Assembly (NCBI GenBank): GCA_903916755.1
Contig: CAIWXW010000087.1
Span: 1 to 64,000 of the forward strand
From: an uncultured Opitutaceae bacterium
GTDB taxonomy: Bacteria; Verrucomicrobiota; Verrucomicrobiia; Opitutales; Opitutaceae
DNA length: 64,000 nt
Reading direction: 5' to 3'
A program made the position numbers and the translations under genes. The notes beneath the pieces were generated by a model, which saw only the letters and a program-made list of their open reading frames with translations, ran no database searches and was not told where the DNA came from. Shown piece after piece: positions 37,482 through 45,045 of this stretch (its first letter is position 1; each line of letters starts with the position of its first letter).

Positions 37482-38291
37482 TTGAACACCCCCGGTCATT
37501 CCTCAACTTTCTCCCACCTGGCGCGCAAACGGGACCTTTGGTGGCAGTTCACGGTCCGGGCGGTTGAACTTCGGCATCGCGGGAGCTATCTGGGCGCCGT
37601 CTGGACGGTTCTCGCCCCCCTGCTCATGCTGGCGGTGTACGCCGTGGTTTTCGGAGTAATATTCGGAGCGCATGCGCCCGGTGAGACTCCGACCGACTAC
37701 GTCCTCCAGCTTTTCCTCGGCATCTCCTTGTTCCAGTTGCTGGCCGAGACGATGGTCGTCGCGCCCACCGTCATCGTCGGGAGCCCAAACCTGGTCAAAA
37801 AGGTGGTTTTTCCGCTCGAACTCCTGCCGCTTTCACAGCTTGGCGCCACTTGGTTTCACTTTCTCATCAGTCTTTGCCTGCTCTTGGTCGGAATCGTCAT
37901 TTTTGGGCACGGCCTCACGGTCCGGGGCCTGCTCTGGCTCCCGCCGATCCTGGCGCCCCTTTTGCTGCTTTCGATCGGCCTCTGCTGGATCTGCGCGGCC
38001 TTGGGGGTTTTCTTTCGCGATCTCGCCCAGGCGATGCCGTTCCTTACCCAGGTGGTGTTTTACTCGAGTGCGGTTCTCTATCGCACCGCCATCATTACCC
38101 CGCGCCTCTGGGCCGTCCTGAAATGGAATCCTTTCCTGCGCACGGTGAACCTGGCCCGCAGCGCCCTCCTCTGGAACGCCCCGGTGAACCTGAACCAGCT
38201 GGGTTATACCTACGTCTTCGGCCTGGCGGTATTTTTTCTGGGGCGATTGATATTTCTTAAGTTGCAGCCCGCGTTCGCCGACGTGATTTGA
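37482..38291 (+). CDS. wzm: ABC-2 type polysaccharide export permease (Wzm/RfbA type)
   Basis: 269 residues with six hydrophobic segments, the normal size for Wzm-type permeases. The first 35 residues (RDLWWQFTVRAVELRHRGSY) match the amphipathic start of this family, followed by LGAVWTVLAPLLMLAVY. With the ATPase encoded next it should flip a finished, lipid-linked polysaccharide across the inner membrane. The start is probably TTG at 37482, since no ATG or GTG gives the conserved N terminus. The stop overlaps the TTG at 38288, so translation is coupled to the ATPase gene. Its presence means export is of the ABC type, not Wzx/Wzy only. Confidence 0.92.
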   Translation: MNTPGHSSTFSHLARKRDLWWQFTVRAVELRHRGSYLGAVWTVLAPLLMLAVYAVVFGVIFGAHAPGETPTDYVLQLFLGISLFQLLAETMVVAPTVIVGSPNLVKKVVFPLELLPLSQLGATWFHFLISLCLLLVGIVIFGHGLTVRGLLWLPPILAPLLLLSIGLCWICAALGVFFRDLAQAMPFLTQVVFYSSAVLYRTAIITPRLWAVLKWNPFLRTVNLARSALLWNAPVNLNQLGYTYVFGLAVFFLGRLIFLKLQPAFADVI

Positions 38292-38299
38292 ACGGGCGT

Positions 38300-39760
38300 A
38301 TGGCTGAACCGATCATTGAGGTTCGCAACCTCTCCAAGGCCTATCGGATCTGGCAGGATCCCTCCGCCCGACTGAAAAGCCCGCTGCTGGAGGGAATGGC
38401 GAAGGCATTCCCGCCGGGCAGCGGTCCCCACCGGGCTCTGACCGCGCGCGCCGCGCGGGGCTATCGTGATTTTTATGCGCTGCGGGAACTATCCTTCACG
38501 GTTCGCGCCGGCGAAGCCACGGGGATCATCGGCCGCAACGGTTCGGGCAAGAGCACGCTCCTCCAGCTGATCGCCGGCACCCTGACGCCGACCACCGGAT
38601 CGCTTTCCGTCAACGGCCGGGTTTCCGCCCTTCTCGAGCTCGGCTCCGGCTTCAACCCCGACTTCACCGGCCGGGAGAATGTCTTTCTGAACGGGGCCAT
38701 CTACGGGCTGACCCACCGCGAAATGGAGGCGAAGTTCGAGGAGATTGCCGATTTCGCCGACATTGGGGACTTCATCGAGCAGCCCGTTAAGACCTATTCC
38801 TCCGGCATGATGGTCCGGCTGGCCTTCGCGGTCGGTTTCTCCGTGCAGCCCGATATTCTGATCATCGACGAGGCGCTTTCCGTGGGAGACGTTTTCTTCC
38901 AGCAAAAATGCTTCAAGAAGCTGCATGCCATGCTTGAGACCGGAACGACGCTGCTCTTCGTCTCCCACGATATGGAGGCGGTGCGCAATCTGTGCGAACA
39001 GGTCGTCCTCCTCGACCAGGGCCGGATGGACTTCGTCGGCGCGCCCGACGAGACAGTGAGCCGCTACTACGCGCTTTTTGGCCGGCGGATCGAGAACAGC
39101 GCCGATGCGGTCGCCGCCGCACCCGTCACCGCCATCGCCGCGGCCGACAAGGCGGGAATTGTCGAGAACGACATCCTGGTCACCGGCAAATCCCGGCATG
39201 GCGATCGCCGCCTGGAGATCACAGCCCTGGCGGTCGAGAACGAGCACGGCGCCAGTTCCCTCCGGGTTGAGATGACGCGGATCGCTACCCTGCGGGTGCT
39301 GCTGCGGGCGCGGGAGGCCGTGGCCGAACCGGCTCTCGGGCTCAACCTGTACGATCGCATGGCCAACCTGGTCTTCGCCGCCGGCACCCGCCAGCTCGGG
39401 GTGGTCCTCCGGCCCATGGCCGCCGGGGAGGAGCGGATCGTTACCTTCAAGCTCACGTGCAACCTGCAACCCGGCGAGTACACGCTCAGCTTCGAGGCCA
39501 GCGAGCCCTCGGCCGAGGGCCCGAATTTCGGCTACCTGCACGACAAGCACGAGGGGCTTGGGCCCCTGACGGTGCATTACGAGCACAACCACACGTGGCC
39601 CTTTACGGGATTGCCCGCCTGCCGCTTGAAATTTCCGCCTAGTCTTCATGTCGTTTCGCCTGCCCTTCCTCCCTTCGCGTATTCGTCCCGCCGGTCCCCG
39701 CCTCGGCTCCGTCAGCGAACTCGAATCTCCTCCCTTTCGCGCCTTCATGGCCGAATGTAA
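38300..39760 (+). CDS. wzt: ABC transporter ATPase with C-terminal polysaccharide-binding domain (Wzt type)
   Basis: 486 residues from ATG at 38300; TTG at 38288 would add four residues and overlap the permease stop. Counting from the TTG, Walker A is GRNGSGKST at 82-90, the signature SSGM is at 171-174 and Walker B ILIIDEA is at 190-196. Residues about 290-450 form a beta-rich Wzt C-terminal domain, which in known systems recognises the chemical cap at the non-reducing end of the glycan. The natural end of that domain seems to be near KFPP (about 39640), yet the frame runs on to 39760, overlapping the next gene by 113 bases with an Arg/Ser/Pro-rich tail. That may be real or a sequence error. 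Confidence 0.9.
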   Translation: MAEPIIEVRNLSKAYRIWQDPSARLKSPLLEGMAKAFPPGSGPHRALTARAARGYRDFYALRELSFTVRAGEATGIIGRNGSGKSTLLQLIAGTLTPTTGSLSVNGRVSALLELGSGFNPDFTGRENVFLNGAIYGLTHREMEAKFEEIADFADIGDFIEQPVKTYSSGMMVRLAFAVGFSVQPDILIIDEALSVGDVFFQQKCFKKLHAMLETGTTLLFVSHDMEAVRNLCEQVVLLDQGRMDFVGAPDETVSRYYALFGRRIENSADAVAAAPVTAIAAADKAGIVENDILVTGKSRHGDRRLEITALAVENEHGASSLRVEMTRIATLRVLLRAREAVAEPALGLNLYDRMANLVFAAGTRQLGVVLRPMAAGEERIVTFKLTCNLQPGEYTLSFEASEPSAEGPNFGYLHDKHEGLGPLTVHYEHNHTWPFTGLPACRLKFPPSLHVVSPALPPFAYSSRRSPPRLRQRTRISSLSRLHGRM

Positions 39761-40391
39761 TGCGTTTGCCGCCCGCCACGGGCTGCGGCAGTTCACCAAC
39801 TGGTCCAAGGTTTGGGAATACCCTTGGATCCATGAGCACGGCCTGGAAACCATGCGGTGGCCCGGCCGACACTTGGTCGATTTCGGCAGCGAGATCTCCC
39901 CGCTGCCATGGCTCCTCGCGACCCAGGGCGCCCGCGTGACATTGATCGAGACCGATCCGCAATGGCAGCCGATCTGGGAAAGGCTGCGGAACGAACTGGG
40001 CGTGAAGGTCGACTGGCATATCGTCACCTCGGAGCTGCTGCCGTTGCCCGATGCGTCGGCCGATGCGGTGACCAGCTTCTCGGTCATCGAGCACCAGCCG
40101 GACAAGCGCCGGGCCATTTCCGAGATTGCCCGCATCCTGAAGAAAAATGCCCCTTTTTTCGTCTCGTTCGACATCTGCGAAGCTGCCCAAGGCATGACTT
40201 TCCCGGAATGGAACGGCCGAGCGATCACCCTCGCCGAATTCGAGGATGAGATCTGGCGGCATCCCGCCTTCGGCAACACCGAGCGCCCGACCTGGAACCT
40301 GGCCGACATCCCGGCGTATCAGGCCTGGCACCTCCAGAGCGCCCCTCACCACAACTACGTTACCGGCGCAGCCGTGCTCGTGAAGCGCTGA
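39648..40391 (+). CDS. SAM-dependent methyltransferase next to the exporter
   Basis: 247 residues. The SAM motif reads LVDFGSEISPLPWLLA, a variant of the usual glycine-rich loop, followed by VTLIETDPQW and LPDASADAVTSFSVIEH. In ABC-exported O antigens the chain is often ended by methylation or phosphomethylation that Wzt then recognises; a methyltransferase directly after wzt fits a capping role, but this is inference. Its first 113 bases overlap the wzt frame. The next gene follows after 7 bases. Confidence 0.86.
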   Translation: MSFRLPFLPSRIRPAGPRLGSVSELESPPFRAFMAECNAFAARHGLRQFTNWSKVWEYPWIHEHGLETMRWPGRHLVDFGSEISPLPWLLATQGARVTLIETDPQWQPIWERLRNELGVKVDWHIVTSELLPLPDASADAVTSFSVIEHQPDKRRAISEIARILKKNAPFFVSFDICEAAQGMTFPEWNGRAITLAEFEDEIWRHPAFGNTERPTWNLADIPAYQAWHLQSAPHHNYVTGAAVLVKR

Positions 40392-40398
40392 TACGGCG

Positions 40399-43300
40399 AT
40401 GAAGGTCAAATGGTTTGCCGGGTTCGCCCTGGTCGTCGCCTTGGTGTACAGCTGGGGCGCGAGCGGGTCGAACGGGACCTTTGCCACCCGCGAGGCGCAG
40501 GATTTCTACGGCTTCCTCACCGACGCGTTTCTTTCCGGGCAGACTTATCTCAAGGTCGCGCCGAACCCGGCCCTCCAGAACCTCGCGAATCCGTGGGCAG
40601 GCGCCCAAGGGATTCCCCGGCTGCACGACGCCAGCTATTTTCACGGCCGCTACTACATCTACTTCGGTCCGCCGCCGGTTCTGCTGCTGCTGCTGCCCTG
40701 GCGCCTGGTGACCGGCACCTTCCTCGCACAGGGATTGGCAACGCTTGTCTTCGGTGTCGGTGGCACCTTGTTGGCCGGACTCTTGCTCCTCTGGGCCTGG
40801 GCCCGGTGGTTCGCGAAATTGCCGACGGTTTGGCTGGCCTTGGGGCTGCTGCTGGTGGCCTTCGCGACCCGGGCACTTGTCCTGGTTGAGGACAGTAGCG
40901 TCTACCAAGTCCCGATTACCTGCGCCTATTTTTGCCTGATGGCCGCCCTGTGCTCGATCGCCTGGGCGATAAGCGCGAAGGGCCGCCGGGTGACGATCGC
41001 GTTGGGGCTGGCCAGTTTGGCCTGGGGACTAGCCGTTTCCTCCCGACCCGATTATTTCTTCAGCCTGATCGCCCTGCTCGTGCCGCTGCGCTACCTGACG
41101 CGCCGGGTCGGCAGCGGCGCGCCGCCCATTCCCGGCGGCCGGCTCCGGTTGGCTGCGGCAACCCTCCTGCCCGCCGCCGTCATCGGATGCGGCATTGCCG
41201 CCTATAACTACGTCCGGTTTGAAGACATCACGCAGTTCGGGATGAAATACCAGTTCACGGCGGCCGATCAGCGTTTCCTGAAGTTCTTCGCGCCGGAGAG
41301 CCTGTTCAGCAACCTTGACCGCTATGTCTTCAGCCACCCCTTCTACACCCCTTATTTTCCGTTCATCACCGCCGGCGAAAATTGGGGCATACTCTTTTGC
41401 ACCCCGTTTGCGGTGCTGGGCCTTCTTTGGCCGCTGACCCTTCGGGGCAGCAAGCTCGCCGCCGAGCCGGGCTGGACCGCGTGGAGCTTAACTCTCCTGG
41501 TCGCGCTTATACCCAACATGCTATTGCTAAGTATGTTGGCCATTGCAAACGAGCGCTACTTCCTCGACTTCCTGCCCTTGGCCGTTCTGTCGGGTGTGGT
41601 CGTTGGCTGGGGACTGATTGCCCGGTTGCGCCGAGCGGCCACCAAAGGCGCGTGGCTTTCCCAGGCGCTGATCTTCGGCCTGGCCATTTGGACCGTCGGC
41701 CAAGGCGTGTTGATGGCGTTCCGGAGCACAGCCAACCCTGATCAGCTGCGGCCGCTGGCGCGGGTCGCTGATCGCATGACCGCAGCCGTCGAGTCCTGGC
41801 GAGGGACCCGCTATGGCCCGTGGCTCTTCCAAATCACCTTTCCCGTCCGGCCTCAGGTTCAGCGCGAGCCGCTGCTCACGGGAGGTCATGGAGGCGATGT
41901 CCTTTATGTCGAATACCCCGATCCCAGCCACATTCGGGTGGGGTTCTTTCATGCTGGTTCGGGCGGCCCTGTCAGCGATCCGGTGCCAGTGATTCCCGGA
42001 AAGAGCTATCAGCTTAAGGTCGACCTAGGGGCCCTCTATCCGCCTAAAGAACATCCGCTTCTGGCTGCGTGGCCCTCCTCCCTGGCCGACGTTCTTCTGC
42101 ATCGGCTCGAAGTCGCGCTTGATGGGAGGACGATCCTGCACGGGGCCGTGGCCTACTATCCGACCTTTCCAGGTGACATTCGGCTGGGCCAAAATCCCGG
42201 TGGCCTGTACGCTCCAGAAGCATTCTCCGGCAAACTCGTCAGCGAGGCGCGGCCCGGAATTCCCACTCCTGAGTCCCTGCGCGGGCCTCCAGGCGAAGGA
42301 TCGGTCCGAATGGTGGTGCGATTCCCGACGTTCGACAATTTCCGGCACGAACCGCTCGTCAGCACGGGGCATCGCGGGGCCGGTGATCTGCTTTATGTCG
42401 CGTACGTCTCGACCGGCGTGATTCGACTCGGGATCGATTCCTGGGGCAGCGGGGGGCTGGAGAGCGCGCCCCTAGAGTATAATCCCAACCAAGACCAAGT
42501 GATCGAGGCCGACTTGGCTTCGCTCCATCCCCGCCCCGGCTCCCGGCAACTCGGGACGCTGGCCCTGCGCTTCAACGGGCAACTGGTTCTGTTCGCCCGG
42601 CGCCCTTTCAATGCCTCTTCCGCGGAGGAGGTGGTGTTTGGCTTCAACGGCTGCGAGTCCAGCACAGCATCGGCTACCTTCTCCGGCTCCATCGTGCGGA
42701 CCGAACGAATCGGCGCGGTCGCAGCCCCCCCGCCCGTGGCGGAAGGCACGGGTCCGATCCAAATGGTGCTGCGCTTTCCCCAGGACTACACGAACTATAG
42801 CCAGCCCCTGCTTGCAACCGGTCGTCCGAACGCGGGTGATCTCATATTTGTTCACTATCTCGACGACCACCGCCTTTCCATCGGATACGCCCATGCCGGA
42901 GCGCCAGCCATCATGGGCCACCCCATCGCGGTCGACTATGGCGCCACCCATGCCATCAACTTAAGCTTGGGTTCCTTGTATCCTCCCGCCGCCGATCCCG
43001 CGTGGCAGGAACTCCCCGCCACGCGGCGGGTTCAGGCCGGGGGCACCATTTCGGTCACCCTCGACGGGCAACCGGCGTTGCTGGTGCCACAAGCCGCCTT
43101 TCCGGCGGCGCGGGGCGAAACGATCGTGGGGCAAAATGCGACCGCGGCCTCGGACTGTGGACCGGCGTTTACCGGCACGCTGTTGGTTGCGCAGCGCCTG
43201 GCGCTAGCCAATTTGATGACTCAGGCCGGAGCGATGCTGGTCCCTGACATCCAGGACGGCAGTGGGCCGGTGAAAATCGCCCTCCGCTTTCCCACCGGCC

Positions 43301-43737
43301 GCCCCGGCCGCAACGAGCCGCTGCTGGTCACCGGCCGGACTGGCGCGGGCGACGTAATTTACGTCCACTATGTCGACGAACATCATGTTCGGCTGGGCTA
43401 CGACCACTGGAATGTGGGCGGTCCCTTGTCCGACCCCCTCGAAGTCGACTATGCGTCGACCCATCTTCTCGAGCTTAGCCTGGGCTCGCTTTATCCGCCG
43501 TTGGCCGATGCGTCCTGGGGCTCGATTCCCATCGATCGCCGGCAGCGCATGCATTCAACCGTGCTGATCAAGCTGGACGGCCAAGCGGCGCTGCGCGCGC
43601 ACCAGACGGCCTATCCGGCCGCTCCGCGCGAAATCAACGCCGCGGCCAATCCCATCGGGGCCTCCACGTGTGACGAGGCCTTCACGGGCGAACTCATCCA
43701 AGAGCAGCGTCTTGATCCCGCCGCGGGGCCGCCCTGA
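40399..43737 (+). CDS. Family B polytopic membrane protein with four tandem DHWG domains
   Basis: 1112 residues. Residues 1 to about 470 are the family B membrane part: FHGRYYIYFGPPPVLLLLLP, SSRPDYFFSLIALLVPL, ERYFLDFLPLAVLSG, and a last helix preceded by RLRRAATKG, so the rest is outside. Four DHWG domains follow at about 475-630, 634-780, 785-950 and 955-1110. The last is closest to consensus (EPLLVTGRTGAGD, LGYDHWNVGG, GSLYPP, FTGEL); the first three have changed cores (GFFHAGSGG, GIDSWGSGG, GYAHAGAPA). It lies in the exporter operon. Four beta domains make a long periplasmic arm; binding of the exported glycan is a reasonable guess. The stop sits inside a strong hairpin. Confidence 0.86.
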   Translation: MKVKWFAGFALVVALVYSWGASGSNGTFATREAQDFYGFLTDAFLSGQTYLKVAPNPALQNLANPWAGAQGIPRLHDASYFHGRYYIYFGPPPVLLLLLPWRLVTGTFLAQGLATLVFGVGGTLLAGLLLLWAWARWFAKLPTVWLALGLLLVAFATRALVLVEDSSVYQVPITCAYFCLMAALCSIAWAISAKGRRVTIALGLASLAWGLAVSSRPDYFFSLIALLVPLRYLTRRVGSGAPPIPGGRLRLAAATLLPAAVIGCGIAAYNYVRFEDITQFGMKYQFTAADQRFLKFFAPESLFSNLDRYVFSHPFYTPYFPFITAGENWGILFCTPFAVLGLLWPLTLRGSKLAAEPGWTAWSLTLLVALIPNMLLLSMLAIANERYFLDFLPLAVLSGVVVGWGLIARLRRAATKGAWLSQALIFGLAIWTVGQGVLMAFRSTANPDQLRPLARVADRMTAAVESWRGTRYGPWLFQITFPVRPQVQREPLLTGGHGGDVLYVEYPDPSHIRVGFFHAGSGGPVSDPVPVIPGKSYQLKVDLGALYPPKEHPLLAAWPSSLADVLLHRLEVALDGRTILHGAVAYYPTFPGDIRLGQNPGGLYAPEAFSGKLVSEARPGIPTPESLRGPPGEGSVRMVVRFPTFDNFRHEPLVSTGHRGAGDLLYVAYVSTGVIRLGIDSWGSGGLESAPLEYNPNQDQVIEADLASLHPRPGSRQLGTLALRFNGQLVLFARRPFNASSAEEVVFGFNGCESSTASATFSGSIVRTERIGAVAAPPPVAEGTGPIQMVLRFPQDYTNYSQPLLATGRPNAGDLIFVHYLDDHRLSIGYAHAGAPAIMGHPIAVDYGATHAINLSLGSLYPPAADPAWQELPATRRVQAGGTISVTLDGQPALLVPQAAFPAARGETIVGQNATAASDCGPAFTGTLLVAQRLALANLMTQAGAMLVPDIQDGSGPVKIALRFPTGRPGRNEPLLVTGRTGAGDVIYVHYVDEHHVRLGYDHWNVGGPLSDPLEVDYASTHLLELSLGSLYPPLADASWGSIPIDRRQRMHSTVLIKLDGQAALRAHQTAYPAAPREINAAANPIGASTCDEAFTGELIQEQRLDPAAGPP
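41821..43728 (+). repeat. Array of four DHWG domain units
   Basis: Four tandem protein units of 145-165 residues starting at about 41821, 42298, 42751 and 43261. All keep the EPLL/TG strand, the DG turn in the second half and the closing FTG/FSG strand. DNA identity between units is low, so the array is old. Confidence 0.75.
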
Positions 43738-43756
43738 GGCCGGCGCCTCAGGGCGG
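43729..43756. terminator. Perfect 12-bp hairpin covering both stop codons of a convergent gene pair
   Basis: CCGCCCTGAGGC at 43729-43740, loop CGGC, then the exact complement GCCTCAGGGCGG at 43745-43756. The stop of the + strand gene (43735-43737) lies in the left arm and that of the - strand gene (43748-43750) in the right arm. The stem is very stable and symmetric, so it could end transcription from both sides. There is no T-run on either side, so it would not be a standard intrinsic terminator. Confidence 0.55.
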
Positions 43757-44974
43757 ATAACCCAGCTGCGCCGCCATCGTCCGCACCTTCGGAGCCACCA
43801 CCTCGGCCAGCTTGGCGCCGCCCAGCTTGGACAGGTGCGTGCGATCACCGTAGTCGTCGTCGTTAAAGTCCCGTCCGTAGGCGATCGCGGAGTAACCGGC
43901 CTTTTCCCAGATATCCACGGTGTTCTTGTACGCCTGGTCCTCGCCGATTGCCTCATCGGCGGTCAGATGCCGGCGATAGTACGGACTGCTGCGGCTGATC
44001 AGCATCAGCGTTCGCGCCTTCAACGGCGTCGGGAAAGCCTCGGCAAAATGCGCCGCCATGTCGGCCCGCGTCGCCTCGGCAAGTTCCCAGTGGCCGTCGG
44101 GCATCCGGTGGGAGTAAATTTCGAAGCCCCGGACGATCTCCATCTCGATGTTGAAGCCGGAAGCAGGATAGCGGTTCGCCACATTGGCCGGGTCGGTCGC
44201 GTCCGACTCCGCGTCGGGAATTTTCGACCTGGCGGTCAGGAGGTCGGGCACCGCCGCGCCATAGAGGGACGGAATGGTGCAGACATACTTAAAGGTGATC
44301 CAATTCCACAGATCATGATAATACAGGAGGCGATCGAAGAGTGAGCTAATGGCCGCATCGATGAGGATCGGCCGTCCCTCAGCGGTCGAGCGATACTGGG
44401 TGATGCGAGCGGTGCGCGGCGGGTAGTCGATCAACCTTCCTCCGAAATAGGCCTGCCACGTCAGGTACCGGTAAGGTTCATAGCCGATCGACTCCACGGC
44501 CGTCTGCACGGCTTCATTGGCGATGTAGATCTGATGGGGGAACTCATTCCGCAGCACCTCGGCCACCACGCCTCCGCCATTGGCCGGTCCCGCGCCGCGA
44601 AATGCGAAGTTCAGCACGCAATAGTGATCGCCCAGCAATTGCTGAAGGCGCTTCGTCCAAACCTCGGCCGCCGGCTGCCAGACACCCTGGAGGATCGAAT
44701 TGCCGCCGACAATCACCAGGACCTGGTCGGGCCGGCAGCGGGCCCGCACGATGGCGGCCATCTCGTTCACCGTCGGGAAGTAATTACTCTCAGGGGAAGT
44801 CGGGGGAAAGAAGCGGACAAACCCGGGGTGATAGTCCGTGCGCGCGACCCGACGCCCGACGAGGGACAAAACGGCCAAGCCCGCGATCAGGCCGCCCAAG
44901 AACCAGAAGGGGGCGATCCATTTGAAGCGGGCCGGGTGTGCCGGCGGAGACTGGTCGCTCATGAGACGGTCCAT
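43748..44974 (-). CDS. SGNH-hydrolase-like membrane-anchored protein, probable O-acyltransferase partner
   Basis: 408 residues. A single helix near residues 19-40 anchors it, with the rest outside. The catalytic signature is VIVGGNSILQG with Ser at 93, and DRTHLSKLGG near the C terminus with Asp377 and His380, the usual SGNH Ser/Asp-x-x-His arrangement. Proteins of this plan pair with MBOAT acyltransferases (AlgI/AlgJ or PatA/PatB logic): the MBOAT passes an acetyl group across the membrane and the SGNH protein puts it on the glycan. An MBOAT gene lies at 57619-58833. Pure esterase activity is the alternative. Confidence 0.8.
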   Translation of the reverse strand: MDRLMSDQSPPAHPARFKWIAPFWFLGGLIAGLAVLSLVGRRVARTDYHPGFVRFFPPTSPESNYFPTVNEMAAIVRARCRPDQVLVIVGGNSILQGVWQPAAEVWTKRLQQLLGDHYCVLNFAFRGAGPANGGGVVAEVLRNEFPHQIYIANEAVQTAVESIGYEPYRYLTWQAYFGGRLIDYPPRTARITQYRSTAEGRPILIDAAISSLFDRLLYYHDLWNWITFKYVCTIPSLYGAAVPDLLTARSKIPDAESDATDPANVANRYPASGFNIEMEIVRGFEIYSHRMPDGHWELAEATRADMAAHFAEAFPTPLKARTLMLISRSSPYYRRHLTADEAIGEDQAYKNTVDIWEKAGYSAIAYGRDFNDDDYGDRTHLSKLGGAKLAEVVAPKVRTMAAQLGYPP

Positions 44975-45045
44975 CCAAACCCGAACTAGGTGCTATTCAA
45001 GCAAAAGCGTTTCAGGCTCGCCTCGGTCCGGCACTTCCATTTTTT

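Noticed and set aside
38489-40309. 606-residue minus-strand frame
   Set aside because: Antisense to wzt and the methyltransferase, both of which have clear motifs.
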